Part shown: positions 43,800 to 52,337 of the stretch, in pieces | How the letters are laid out: every line of letters begins with the position of its first letter | Numbering within the stretch: position 1 is the stretch's first letter | Assembly: GCF_034931025.1 (NCBI RefSeq) | Contig: NZ_JAYGIL010000018.1 | Location: 31,143 to 95,142 of the forward strand | Length of the DNA stretch: 64,000 bases | Direction: 5' to 3' | Source of the DNA: Arcicella gelida | Lineage (GTDB): Bacteria; Bacteroidota; Bacteroidia; Cytophagales; Spirosomataceae | The notes under the pieces: model-generated | Told to the model about the DNA's origin: nothing | Databases searched by the model: none | What the model saw: the letters and a program-made list of their open reading frames with translations, nothing else | Position numbers and translations under genes: made by a program

Positions 43800-46112
43800 C
43801 TACAAAATCCTCAATTTAGCAAAACTCAATAAAAGTGTTTTCTCGCCAATTGTTCCTTCAAATTGAATGACTGCTTTACGATCTGTTCCGTTTACATCTA
43901 TCTTTTTTACTTTTCCGAAACCAAATTTTAAATGCTCTACTCGGTCGCCTTCTACTAATGTTTTGGTATCACTTGGCACAAAATCTTGTGAAGGTATATA
44001 AGTATTCCCAACTACAGGACGTGGAGCGGGTTTAGCAATTAAACTTGCCGTAGAAGTTGGTTTGTTCGAAGTACCAAAATCAGGTGCTTTTTGCTCTCGA
44101 TTGCTCATTCTTACAAAGCCTTGCGGAGCAGGTCTTTCTTCAGGACGACGGATATTTTTAGCAAATTGCAAATATTGTGGGTCTATTTCATCTAAAAAAC
44201 GACTTGGTTCACAAGGTTTCAAGCGTCCGTACTGATAACGAGATTCTGCGTAAGACATCATCAGTTTCTTCTCGGCACGAGTAATGGCTACATAAAATAA
44301 ACGACGTTCTTCTTCTAAATCCGCTCTACTTTGCAACATCATTTGGCTTGGGAAAAGGTCTTCTTCCATCCCAACGACATAGACATGGTTAAACTCCAAA
44401 CCTTTTGCTCCGTGAATCGTCATCAAAGTTACTCTGTCGTTATCGCCATCTGGATCGTCACTATCGGCTGTGGTCAATAACGAAACCGTTTGCAAGAAAC
44501 TTGAAAGCGATTTATCTTCCTCCTCTACTTCGTTGTCATCCACAAATTCTTTGATGGAATTTAATAATTCCTGCACGTTTTCGTAGCGAGAAAGTCCTTC
44601 AACAGTTTTGTCTTCATGCAATTCTCTCAGTAAACCCGATGCTTTGGCAATATGTGAAGCGACTTCATAAGCATCTTTTTTATCGGCTTCAACCATGATT
44701 TTGAAAGACTTTATCAAATCGGCAAAGCCTTCGATGGTATCAGCAAATCGTCCTGCTTGGAATTGCTTAATATTTGAAACTACTTCCCAAACAGAAATTT
44801 GATTTTCTGAAGCCGTTACTGCAATCTTCGCAATGGTTGTATCGCCAATACCTCTTTTCGGTAAATTGATAATTCGCTTAAAAGCTTCTTCATCTTTTTG
44901 GTTCACTACAAAACGGAAGTATGCCAATAAATCTTTTACTTCACGACGTTGGTAGAAAGACAAACCGCCAATGATTCTGTACTTGATATTCAGTTTACGA
45001 AGTGATTCTTCAAAAGACCTTGATTGGGCATTGGTTCTATATAAAATAGCAAAATCAGTATTTCTTAAGCCGAGAGCCATTTTAGATTCAAAAAGATGCG
45101 TCGCAATCAATCTCCCTTCTTCGTTATCAGAATTCGCTTTGATAAGTTCAATCAATGAACCTACTTCGTTTTCTGTAAATACTTTTTTCTTTAACTGATT
45201 TTTGTTTTTGGCTATGATAGAATTAGCCGCTTCTACAATATTTTTAGTAGAACGATAATTTTGCTCAAGCTTGATGGTTGTCATATTTGGATAATCTTTC
45301 TCCAAATTCAAAATATTATCAATACTTGCTCCACGGAAAGCATAAATCGACTGTGCATCATCGCCTACCACACAAAGGTTTTTCGATAATTCCGATAATT
45401 TCTTGACAATCAAGTACTGCGAAATATTGGTATCTTGAAACTCATCGACCATAATGTATTTGAATTTGCGTTGATACTTATCCAAAACCGCAGGATGGTC
45501 ACGAAAGAGAATATTGGTATTGTACAACAAATCATCAAAGTCCATCGCATTGGCTTGGAAGCAACGCAAAGCATACAGTTTATACAATTTGCCCATTTCT
45601 GGTAACTTCGCTGCTGTATCATCTGCTGCAATCACAGGATTATTCAAGTACTCGTCTGGACCAATCAAACGGTTTTTAGCTCCTGAAATACGGTTATAAA
45701 TTACATTGGCTTTATATACTTTATCGTCCAATCCACGCTCTTTTACAATCGCTCTGATTAAAGATTTTGAATCGTCGGTATCATAAATTGAGAAGTCGGA
45801 AGTATAGCCCAAATGCTTGCCATCAAAACGAAGGATTTTTGCAAAAACCGAGTGAAAAGTACCCATCCAAAGGTTTTTACCGTCATTTCCAACCGCAGTT
45901 TCAATACGCTGACGCATTTCGCCAGCGGCTTTATTGGTAAAAGTGAGGAGTAAAATCTGAAATGGGTCAACGCCTTTTTCGATTAAATAAGCAGTGCGAT
46001 AAGTAAGAACACGAGTTTTACCAGAACCAGCACCCGCAATAATCATCAAAGGGCCGTCTATATGTTGTACCGCTTCACGTTGCGGTTCGTTTAATCCTTT
46101 TAAATAATCCAT
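43800..46112 (-). CDS. UvrD/PcrA-type DNA helicase
   Basis: 770 residues. Walker A is AGAGSGKTRVL near residue 30, preceded by the Q motif LNEPQREAV. Later motifs are MVDEFQDTN (Walker B), VVGDDAQSIYAFRGA, LEQNYRST, VTLMTIHGAKGLEF and YVAITRAEKKL, the complete SF1A set. A C-terminal part with VEHLKFGFGKVKKID is the Tudor-like region of PcrA. It unwinds DNA 3'-5' in excision repair and replication-fork maintenance. Monocistronic. Confidence 0.95.
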   Translation of the reverse strand: MDYLKGLNEPQREAVQHIDGPLMIIAGAGSGKTRVLTYRTAYLIEKGVDPFQILLLTFTNKAAGEMRQRIETAVGNDGKNLWMGTFHSVFAKILRFDGKHLGYTSDFSIYDTDDSKSLIRAIVKERGLDDKVYKANVIYNRISGAKNRLIGPDEYLNNPVIAADDTAAKLPEMGKLYKLYALRCFQANAMDFDDLLYNTNILFRDHPAVLDKYQRKFKYIMVDEFQDTNISQYLIVKKLSELSKNLCVVGDDAQSIYAFRGASIDNILNLEKDYPNMTTIKLEQNYRSTKNIVEAANSIIAKNKNQLKKKVFTENEVGSLIELIKANSDNEEGRLIATHLFESKMALGLRNTDFAILYRTNAQSRSFEESLRKLNIKYRIIGGLSFYQRREVKDLLAYFRFVVNQKDEEAFKRIINLPKRGIGDTTIAKIAVTASENQISVWEVVSNIKQFQAGRFADTIEGFADLIKSFKIMVEADKKDAYEVASHIAKASGLLRELHEDKTVEGLSRYENVQELLNSIKEFVDDNEVEEEDKSLSSFLQTVSLLTTADSDDPDGDNDRVTLMTIHGAKGLEFNHVYVVGMEEDLFPSQMMLQSRADLEEERRLFYVAITRAEKKLMMSYAESRYQYGRLKPCEPSRFLDEIDPQYLQFAKNIRRPEERPAPQGFVRMSNREQKAPDFGTSNKPTSTASLIAKPAPRPVVGNTYIPSQDFVPSDTKTLVEGDRVEHLKFGFGKVKKIDVNGTDRKAVIQFEGTIGEKTLLLSFAKLRIL

Positions 46113-46248
46113 AAAATTTTAACTCAATTAAAATTGACCTCAAAATTACGAAAAAATAAGGGAGGGCTAGGTATGAACTCAGCTTTGTTTTGGAAATGAT
46201 TATTGAAAGGATTATCATCAAAGAAAATAAGCCGTAATTTTGAAGCGT

Positions 46249-46294
46249 TTTTTACTATTAGCAGGCGAATTAATTCGCCTGCTAATAGTAAAAA
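46249..46294. repeat. Perfect 46-bp intergenic palindrome (family A, copy 2)
   Basis: The left arm 46249-46271 (ACTATTAGCAGGCGAATT preceded by five T) is exactly complementary to 46272-46294. Compared with the 40-bp palindrome at 38373, two arm positions differ and both differences are matched on the opposite arm. The 46113-46437 spacer around it contains no gene. Confidence 0.87.
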
Positions 46295-46437
46295 TGATTT
46301 TAAAAGCTAATGCAGACAAATGGTGAGGGAATTTAAAACGTCATTAATATTTTATCAAATTAACAATAGTTTAAACACCTTCATATTAAACCTCAAAAAT
46401 CACTAATTCACTCAATCACTCATTCACAATTAAAGAC

Positions 46438-46797
46438 ATGAATCAAACCAGAAAAATAAGAGATAACGAAAAGGCATTAATTATTCATCTTCTAGCAAAA
46501 CTAAATTTTACGACAGAAAATTATCCCATCGACGAAGAAGTATTTGAATACGAAGGCGGAAAAATGGGAAGTATCAGCATTGGCAATAAAAATCCAGATG
46601 AATACGATGGCGATTTAATTCAGGTGGAATATACTGATTCCGACGGAACACCAGTATTGATTACCCTGACCAAAAACAAAAGTAACCAACTATTAGATTT
46701 AGACTTCTGGAAAGTTGATTTCTCTGCTTTGATTACTTATCCTAAGCCAGAAGAAGTGGAAGTTAGAGAGCTTCCTGATGATAGTGTTGAGCTTTAG
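46438..46797 (+). CDS. Small acidic protein, possibly DUF6984
   Basis: 119 residues. The start RKIRDNEKALIIHLLAKLNF resembles the N-terminus of DUF6984 proteins, but I cannot confirm the family. The rest is acidic with IQVEYTDSDGTPVLITLTKN and a C-terminal PEEVEVRELPDD. No membrane segment or signal; cytoplasmic. It is preceded by the degenerate leader CACTCATTCACAATTAAAGA, also seen before 28654 and 57344. Function unknown. Confidence 0.65.
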   Translation: MNQTRKIRDNEKALIIHLLAKLNFTTENYPIDEEVFEYEGGKMGSISIGNKNPDEYDGDLIQVEYTDSDGTPVLITLTKNKSNQLLDLDFWKVDFSALITYPKPEEVEVRELPDDSVEL

Positions 46798-46998
46798 ACA
46801 AGGAAAATTACTGAAAGATAAATCTATTTTAGGATTATCTTTCAGTTGAATATTTTACTCATTGAATAACAAGTAATTAATCAATATATTTGTACATTAG
46901 TGGCTCTTTATAAAGAGTAATATTACAACCTAGAGAAAATTAAATTACTGGTACCAAAATATAAATTATATTCTATCAAACTCTATCATATTTAACAC

Positions 46999-48333
46999 AT
47001 GAAAACAATCATCACCTCCATGTTGGCTTTAACGAGCTTTGCTTCTTTCTGCCAAAACCAAAGTACTTTTGAAATTGAAACACTCTCGAAACCTGAGAAA
47101 CTTCTTTATCAAACACCTTCCAATAATGTTTTTAACTTCTTAAATGCAAATATTGAGAAGAATTCTCAACTCCCAGACAGTCTGGTTACTTTCGGAGAAC
47201 ATCCTTTTTTAACTGGAATTATAACGGCTTACAAAGAGCATCGCCCTTTCACAATTTCGCCAGATATTATGTGGTTGCTAATAAGCCAAGGTTTTGCTAG
47301 GCATATTTCGAATAATTCAGAAACTTTCAGAAAAAAACTTGTTGGTTTTAAAGACAAAAAGACTTTGAATATTGTATCAAAGGATATTCAAATTGGTAAT
47401 CCTAACAGCAATTGGGAAGCACTTTTTCCACAATTCACCAGTCAAATTAATGATTATACTGGCAAGAAATTAACAGGAGTACTTACTTCAGATTTTAGTA
47501 CAACTACGCCAACAAGCAGAATTGTAAGTGAAATTACGGTGATGGAAACCTTAAAAGAATACTTCAATTATAAAGTAGTGCTGATTGGCTGTGGATTACC
47601 CAAAATTACCATTGAAGGAACCGTTGAAGATTGGCAAAAGGTACTCGAGAAAACAAAATATATTTCACAATACAATTTAACGTGGTGGACTTCAGCGATT
47701 GAACCTGTTTTAACGGAAATTATTGAAACTAAAAAAGGCAATTTCAAGAAAGATTTCTGGATGAATATGGTAAAAGTACATACCGAGAAAAAGTACGGTT
47801 CGCCAACATCTATTGACGGATGGATTGTAAAGTTTTTTCCCTATACCAAAGAAGGTAAAAAGACAGATTTAAAGCCAATTTTCAAAATCGACGATCTGGC
47901 TTCTGAATTGGTAAAAGTACCATTTGTGTTAGAAGATGTTCAAAACAAAAAGACTTATAAAATGGAGTTTTGGGCGGGTTTTGTAGGCTTGTCGCAAAAC
48001 AAAAATGATTATACTTTAAAGCCAGAAATCGCTTGGGCAATCAATAATAAAAATACTTTCGACCCGAAAAAATCTAAATTTAGGTATCAAAAGCAAATCG
48101 ACGATTTATCAATCAGTAATATCGAAACCATCCCAAATGATATTTACTCTTTGCAGAAAATAGATAATTTACATTTGTCGTTCATCAAAACAGTTCGTAT
48201 TCCTGATGAATTGGCCAAAATTTCAATCGATAATCTTGAATTAACAGGGCAAATGTCGGTGGAAGAAGAGCAAAAAATCAGAAAATTATTGCCAAATACT
48301 AAGTTGAAGATTAATGGGGAAGTAAGAGAATAA
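46999..48333 (+). CDS. DUF4419 domain-containing exported protein
   Basis: 444 residues with a short signal peptide (IITSMLALTSFASFC). The DUF4419 domain covers about residues 60-350, with HRPFTISPDIMWLLISQGFA, LEKTKYISQYNLTWWTSAIE, the WMNMVKVH region and DGWIVKFFPY. The family occurs in bacteria and fungi and has no known function. The last 90 residues carry short leucine-rich-like phrases (LSISNIETIPNDIYSLQKID, LHLSFIKTVRIPDELAKI). It is monocistronic, with a bidirectional terminator after it. Confidence 0.83.
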   Translation: MKTIITSMLALTSFASFCQNQSTFEIETLSKPEKLLYQTPSNNVFNFLNANIEKNSQLPDSLVTFGEHPFLTGIITAYKEHRPFTISPDIMWLLISQGFARHISNNSETFRKKLVGFKDKKTLNIVSKDIQIGNPNSNWEALFPQFTSQINDYTGKKLTGVLTSDFSTTTPTSRIVSEITVMETLKEYFNYKVVLIGCGLPKITIEGTVEDWQKVLEKTKYISQYNLTWWTSAIEPVLTEIIETKKGNFKKDFWMNMVKVHTEKKYGSPTSIDGWIVKFFPYTKEGKKTDLKPIFKIDDLASELVKVPFVLEDVQNKKTYKMEFWAGFVGLSQNKNDYTLKPEIAWAINNKNTFDPKKSKFRYQKQIDDLSISNIETIPNDIYSLQKIDNLHLSFIKTVRIPDELAKISIDNLELTGQMSVEEEQKIRKLLPNTKLKINGEVRE

Positions 48334-48342
48334 AAGGTTTCA

Positions 48343-48390
48343 AATTAAAAAGGCTAGTTACTCCAAGATGAGCAACTAGCCTTTTTAATT
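48343..48390. terminator. Bidirectional terminator between DUF4419 and TonB receptor genes
   Basis: AATTAAAAAGGCTAGTT pairs with AACTAGCCTTTTTAATT around a loop, with T-tracts on either side. Both converging genes end here. Confidence 0.9.
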
Positions 48391-48402
48391 TGTAAACTTT
48401 TC

Positions 48403-50895
48403 TTAAAACTTCAAACTAACTCCAGCCATTACATTTGTTCCAGCTTGTGGATAATAGAAATTTTCTGTGTAAACTGTTCCTTCTGAAATGTAAGAATAAG
48501 TATAACCGTTTGATTCGTATAAAGTATTGAAAAGGTTATTTACCAAGAAAGTGAAATTTACTTCTCTTAAAGTTTTGCCTTTTATCGTATAAATCGCACG
48601 AACATCATTCGTGAAGTAAGCATTCAATTTACGGTTTTCGTTAGAAGTATTGTCCATATACTGTTTGCCAACGTATTTAGACAATAAGCCAAATTCTAAA
48701 CCTTTTGTAGGTGTGAATAAAATTTGCGAACCCACTATTACATTCGGAGAAAAAGCAATATCAGTTTTGCTAAGCGTTGGCAAAGCAACTTGTGTTTCGT
48801 TATCGTAATTATAGATTGATTCCGTGAAGTTCTTGATTTTGTTCTCTGACAAAGTAGCATTTGCATTAATTTTCAATGCTTTATTTACCTGAATACCAGC
48901 TTCTATTTCTAACCCCAAACGATAACTTTCTGGTACATTCACACGAATTGGTGAACCAACATCATTCAATTTCCCAGTTAAAACCAATTGATTGTTATAC
49001 TTCATAAAGTAACCGTTTAAAGCAAAAGCTGCTTTTCCTTTTTGAGCTTTATAACCTGCTTCAAAATCATTCAGCTTTTCAGATTTTGGCGTTGCACCAA
49101 CATTATCTACAAAATCAGAACGGTTTGGTTCTTTATTGCCAACGCTGTAAGACGCATAAGCCGAAGCATTAGGTGCTATTTCATAACTTACTCCAAACTT
49201 CGGATTAAAGAATTTGTAATCCACTTTTTGCCCGATGTTCAAAAGATTATCGTCTGTTCCTTTAATTTCATAATTCACAGTTCTTACTTGTAAATCAGCA
49301 AAAGCATTTACTTTTTCAGAAAGCTGATAGAATACTTTTCCGTAAATATTGAAATCTGTTTTCTGTGCGGTTCCGTTATAATATCTGTCTCCTAATTTTG
49401 AAGTAGAAGCATATTTCGCCCAAATGATTTCTCCATAATGACGACCTTCATATTGGTTTAATCCACCGCCAATATTAGCTTTCAGTTGCTTACTTCCTTG
49501 ATAATCAAATGAGAAAGTTGTTCCATAAAAATCATTATCCAACCATTTTCTACGAACTAAATCTGTTTTTTTAACGGTATCTGTTCCTAAAATCACATTT
49601 GGTAAGCCATAATTTGAAAACTTATCTTGCTCCTTAAATTGTTCATAATAACCACGACCATAAGTATAATGGAAATTCAAATTGAATGTCCAAGCAGTTG
49701 ACAAAGTATGTGAAGAAAGCAATTGATAGTGGTCTTGCTGATAATTATCCGTTTGGTTTGGATAAGTATATAAATTGAAAGTACGATTTATCGGTAAAGT
49801 AGCTTCTGATACACCTTCCCAAGCTTGATATGTTTTTTCTTTTCCTGAGAAAACATTCAAACGAACAAAAGATTTTTTTCCGAAATAAGCACCAGAAAGG
49901 TAAAATGATTTTAAATCAGAACTAGCTCTATCGACATAACCATCTGAAGTTACTTTCGACAAACGTGCATCAAAAGTAAACTTATCATTTACCAAACCAG
50001 AACCTACTAAAATAGTATTTTTTAAAGTATTGAATGAGCCATAAGCAGAATTGATTTCGGCATAAGCCTGTTTCCTGAATTCGTTCGTTGAAATATTGAT
50101 AGATGCTCCAAAAGCACCTGCACCGTTGGTAGAAGTACCAACTCCACGCTGTACTTGGATTGAACTTACCGAACTAGCCAAATCAGGAGTATTTATCCAA
50201 AAAGTACCTTGAGATTCTGCATCGTTCAACGGAATACCATTAATTGTCACATTGATTCTTGTAGCATCAGTTCCTCTGATTCTAACACCAGTATAACCCA
50301 CACCAGCTCCAGCATCTGAAGTAGAAACTAATGATGGCGTAAAGTTTAATAATTGAGGAATATCTTGACCAAGATTTTGTTTCTGAATATCTTCTTTAGA
50401 AACATCCGTAAAGGCAATTGCCGATTTTGCATTGGCTCTAGTCGCATTTACAACTACTTCATCTGCTGCAAAAGTAGATTTGCTGAGTTCAAACTTAAAA
50501 GAAATATCTTTCTGTAAATCAATTACTTGTACTTTTTTTTCGTAACCAACGAAACTTACTTTCAAAGTATAATTGCCTTTTTTTACATTTTTGAGAGTAA
50601 AAATACCTTGTGCGTTACTTTGCGTTCCTCTTACTGCATTCACTAAAACAACATTTGCACTAGCCAAAGGTTTATTACTTTCGGCATCAAGAATTTTACC
50701 AGAAATTGTATATTGAGCGTATGATTTGGTAGAGAAAAAAAGTACTAAAACAAACAAATTTGAATATTTTAAAATAGCAAAATGGTGATTCTTTGAAGGA
50801 AGAATCATGGCAACGAAATGCTTGAGAATTACTGTTTGAGTAAACAGATTTCTCAGATTAGTCGTTAAATTTTTCATTTTTGAAAAGATTAACAA
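48403..50895 (-). CDS. TonB-dependent receptor, probable thiamine (TPP-regulated) importer
   Basis: Up to 830 residues. The start may be 50895, 50877 or 50808; the signal peptide NLFVLVLFFSTKSYA fits best with a start at 50808 or 50877. A CarboxypepD_reg domain (GKILDAESNKPLASANVVLV) precedes a plug with YTGVRIRGTDATRINVTING and GAGAFGASINISTNEF. A long barrel follows, ending NVMAGVSLKF. The gene sits behind a TPP riboswitch (51001-51075), as do the TPP-controlled outer-membrane thiamine receptors known in Bacteroidota. Thiamine or a precursor is therefore the likely ligand. No thiamine synthesis genes lie nearby. Confidence 0.9.
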   Translation of the reverse strand: MLIFSKMKNLTTNLRNLFTQTVILKHFVAMILPSKNHHFAILKYSNLFVLVLFFSTKSYAQYTISGKILDAESNKPLASANVVLVNAVRGTQSNAQGIFTLKNVKKGNYTLKVSFVGYEKKVQVIDLQKDISFKFELSKSTFAADEVVVNATRANAKSAIAFTDVSKEDIQKQNLGQDIPQLLNFTPSLVSTSDAGAGVGYTGVRIRGTDATRINVTINGIPLNDAESQGTFWINTPDLASSVSSIQVQRGVGTSTNGAGAFGASINISTNEFRKQAYAEINSAYGSFNTLKNTILVGSGLVNDKFTFDARLSKVTSDGYVDRASSDLKSFYLSGAYFGKKSFVRLNVFSGKEKTYQAWEGVSEATLPINRTFNLYTYPNQTDNYQQDHYQLLSSHTLSTAWTFNLNFHYTYGRGYYEQFKEQDKFSNYGLPNVILGTDTVKKTDLVRRKWLDNDFYGTTFSFDYQGSKQLKANIGGGLNQYEGRHYGEIIWAKYASTSKLGDRYYNGTAQKTDFNIYGKVFYQLSEKVNAFADLQVRTVNYEIKGTDDNLLNIGQKVDYKFFNPKFGVSYEIAPNASAYASYSVGNKEPNRSDFVDNVGATPKSEKLNDFEAGYKAQKGKAAFALNGYFMKYNNQLVLTGKLNDVGSPIRVNVPESYRLGLEIEAGIQVNKALKINANATLSENKIKNFTESIYNYDNETQVALPTLSKTDIAFSPNVIVGSQILFTPTKGLEFGLLSKYVGKQYMDNTSNENRKLNAYFTNDVRAIYTIKGKTLREVNFTFLVNNLFNTLYESNGYTYSYISEGTVYTENFYYPQAGTNVMAGVSLKF

Positions 50896-51000
50896 CAGGC
50901 AAAGGAGTCAAATCCCGTTAGATTTAACAATGTGAAACCCTATGTAATTGATTGATTTTAAATCTGTTTACATCATAATGATGCAAAACCAAATTTACAA

Positions 51001-51075
51001 AATCCCTTCGACGGAATTACCCGCATCAGGTTCAGTGGGTATAATCTCAGCCCGTTATATTAAGGCACCCCTTTT
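51001..51075 (-). ncRNA. TPP (THI-box) riboswitch
   Basis: Read on the minus strand: GGGGTGCC, then GGCTGAGATTATACCC, CTGAACCTGATGCGGGTAAT and CGAAGGGA. These are the conserved elements of the thiamine pyrophosphate aptamer in correct order (CUGAGA and GAACCUGAUC cores). It lies about 105 bases before the first possible start of the TonB receptor. TPP binding would reduce expression of that receptor; the switching platform itself was not resolved. Confidence 0.95.
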
Positions 51076-51088
51076 TGTGATTGTAGCA

Positions 51089-51096
51089 CAAAGGTA
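51089..51096 (-). promoter_or_regulatory. -7 element before the TPP riboswitch
   Basis: On the minus strand TACCTTTG (51096-51089) fits TAnnTTTG. Transcription would begin near 51082, a few bases before the aptamer. No TTTG was found at the ideal upstream distance. Confidence 0.5.
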
Positions 51097-51118
51097 TAAC
51101 GAAAATTGATAAATTGTT

Positions 51119-51225
51119 TTTTTTATTTTGGAGACTTGAGGATTTTGGACTCAAGGACTTTAGGCACAAGATACAAGAAGCAAGAATTTTGATTTTAGAT
51201 TGTAGAATTTATGGGCTTTGGGATT
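51119..51225. repeat. Degenerate GACTTRAGGA / AGAWTTT-rich intergenic tract
   Basis: The stretch contains GACTTGAGGATTTTGGACTC then AAGGACTTTAGG, followed by AGAATTTTGATTTTAGATTG. Similar wording (GGACTAAAGGACTTGAAGAC) occurs at about 18743-18765. It looks like an extragenic, slowly diverging repeat. No gene or clear secondary structure. Confidence 0.35.
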
Positions 51226-51266
51226 TGAGGATATGCAATTTTATTTTTAGTTTAAGAAACAAATGC

Positions 51267-52328
51267 TCAAGCCTCAGAGGTTTCATAAAAGTGAAAATTC
51301 CTAACCGTAATACCTACAACTGAACTGACGAAACCCAATAAAGCAAAACTTAGAATAATCATTCCTCTCGATGGACTACTTTTCTTCACAGGTACTTGTG
51401 CGGGTTCTAAGACTTTAAAAACGGGGGTTTCTCTATGAATCCTTATCTTGGTTTCTTCCAATTCCGTAGCTAATTGCGTGTATAGATTATAAGCCAATTC
51501 TACTTCATGTTGTAATTTTTTGCCTTCATCTTTGGCGATATTCAAGAATAAATTCCTGTTCATATCCTGATAATGTGAGTAAGCAAAAAGGGCATTTTCA
51601 TAATGTTTTTGAGCTTCATTGATTCGTGAGGATAAGAAATCTATGTCTTTTTGCGTTTTTTCTGTTCGGTACTGAATCACATAATTCAGTAGATAATCTT
51701 GCGTAAATTTGGCAAGCGTGGCGGCAATTACGGGGTCTTGCATTTTTACAGACATGGTAATAACCCCCGTTTTTTTATCTAAAGATGTCACAACTCTTTT
51801 ATGCAACTCTCGGATTTGCAAATCTTCTTCTTTATTCAAATGAATCAATTCTGGAGTAATTGTCGGTTTATTTAAGCCCTTGAATTCACCTTTATTGGAT
51901 TCTCCAACGAGTTTTACAAGAATTTCCTTTTTTCTACATTCTTTTAAATATTCTGAAACAAGCATTTCTCGTTGGTGTTGAATCGAGAAAACTTTTAAAT
52001 GAAGCAACTGCATCAAAAAAGGCGTACTCTGCAAAATATTTGGATATAAATCTGGACGAACGGCTTCGGTTGAACCAAAACTACTAAGGTCAACGCCAGC
52101 GAGTCCAGCCAAAGATTTAAAATTATTCATACTTTCAGTTCCTTCTTTGATTTCCAATTCAGGTAAAATCTGCACTTGCGAAGTATATTCATTTGGAATA
52201 TTATAGGCTATCAAAATGCCTATGCAAGTAAATAATGTACTAAAAATGAATATTTTCCATTTCTTCTGAAGTATTAAATGAAGCAAAGGAAGTAGCTTAA
52301 AATTGTTAAAAACAGGCTTAGTATTCAT
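51267..52328 (-). CDS. Wzz-type polysaccharide chain-length / co-polymerase protein
   Basis: 353 residues. Two membrane segments flank a long periplasmic region: residues ~24-44 (WKIFIFSTLFTCIGILIAYN) and ~320-342 (MIILSFALLGFVSSVVGITV). The N-terminal domain has NEYTSQVQILPELE and the periplasmic part a helical coiled region (QKDIDFLSSRINEAQKHYEN). A proline-rich KVLEPAQVPVKKSSPSRG precedes the last segment, as in Wzz proteins. No tyrosine-kinase domain is fused. It follows the Wza-like gene by 9 bases. Confidence 0.88.
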   Translation of the reverse strand: MNTKPVFNNFKLLPLLHLILQKKWKIFIFSTLFTCIGILIAYNIPNEYTSQVQILPELEIKEGTESMNNFKSLAGLAGVDLSSFGSTEAVRPDLYPNILQSTPFLMQLLHLKVFSIQHQREMLVSEYLKECRKKEILVKLVGESNKGEFKGLNKPTITPELIHLNKEEDLQIRELHKRVVTSLDKKTGVITMSVKMQDPVIAATLAKFTQDYLLNYVIQYRTEKTQKDIDFLSSRINEAQKHYENALFAYSHYQDMNRNLFLNIAKDEGKKLQHEVELAYNLYTQLATELEETKIRIHRETPVFKVLEPAQVPVKKSSPSRGMIILSFALLGFVSSVVGITVRNFHFYETSEA

Positions 52329-52337
52329 GATATAGAT

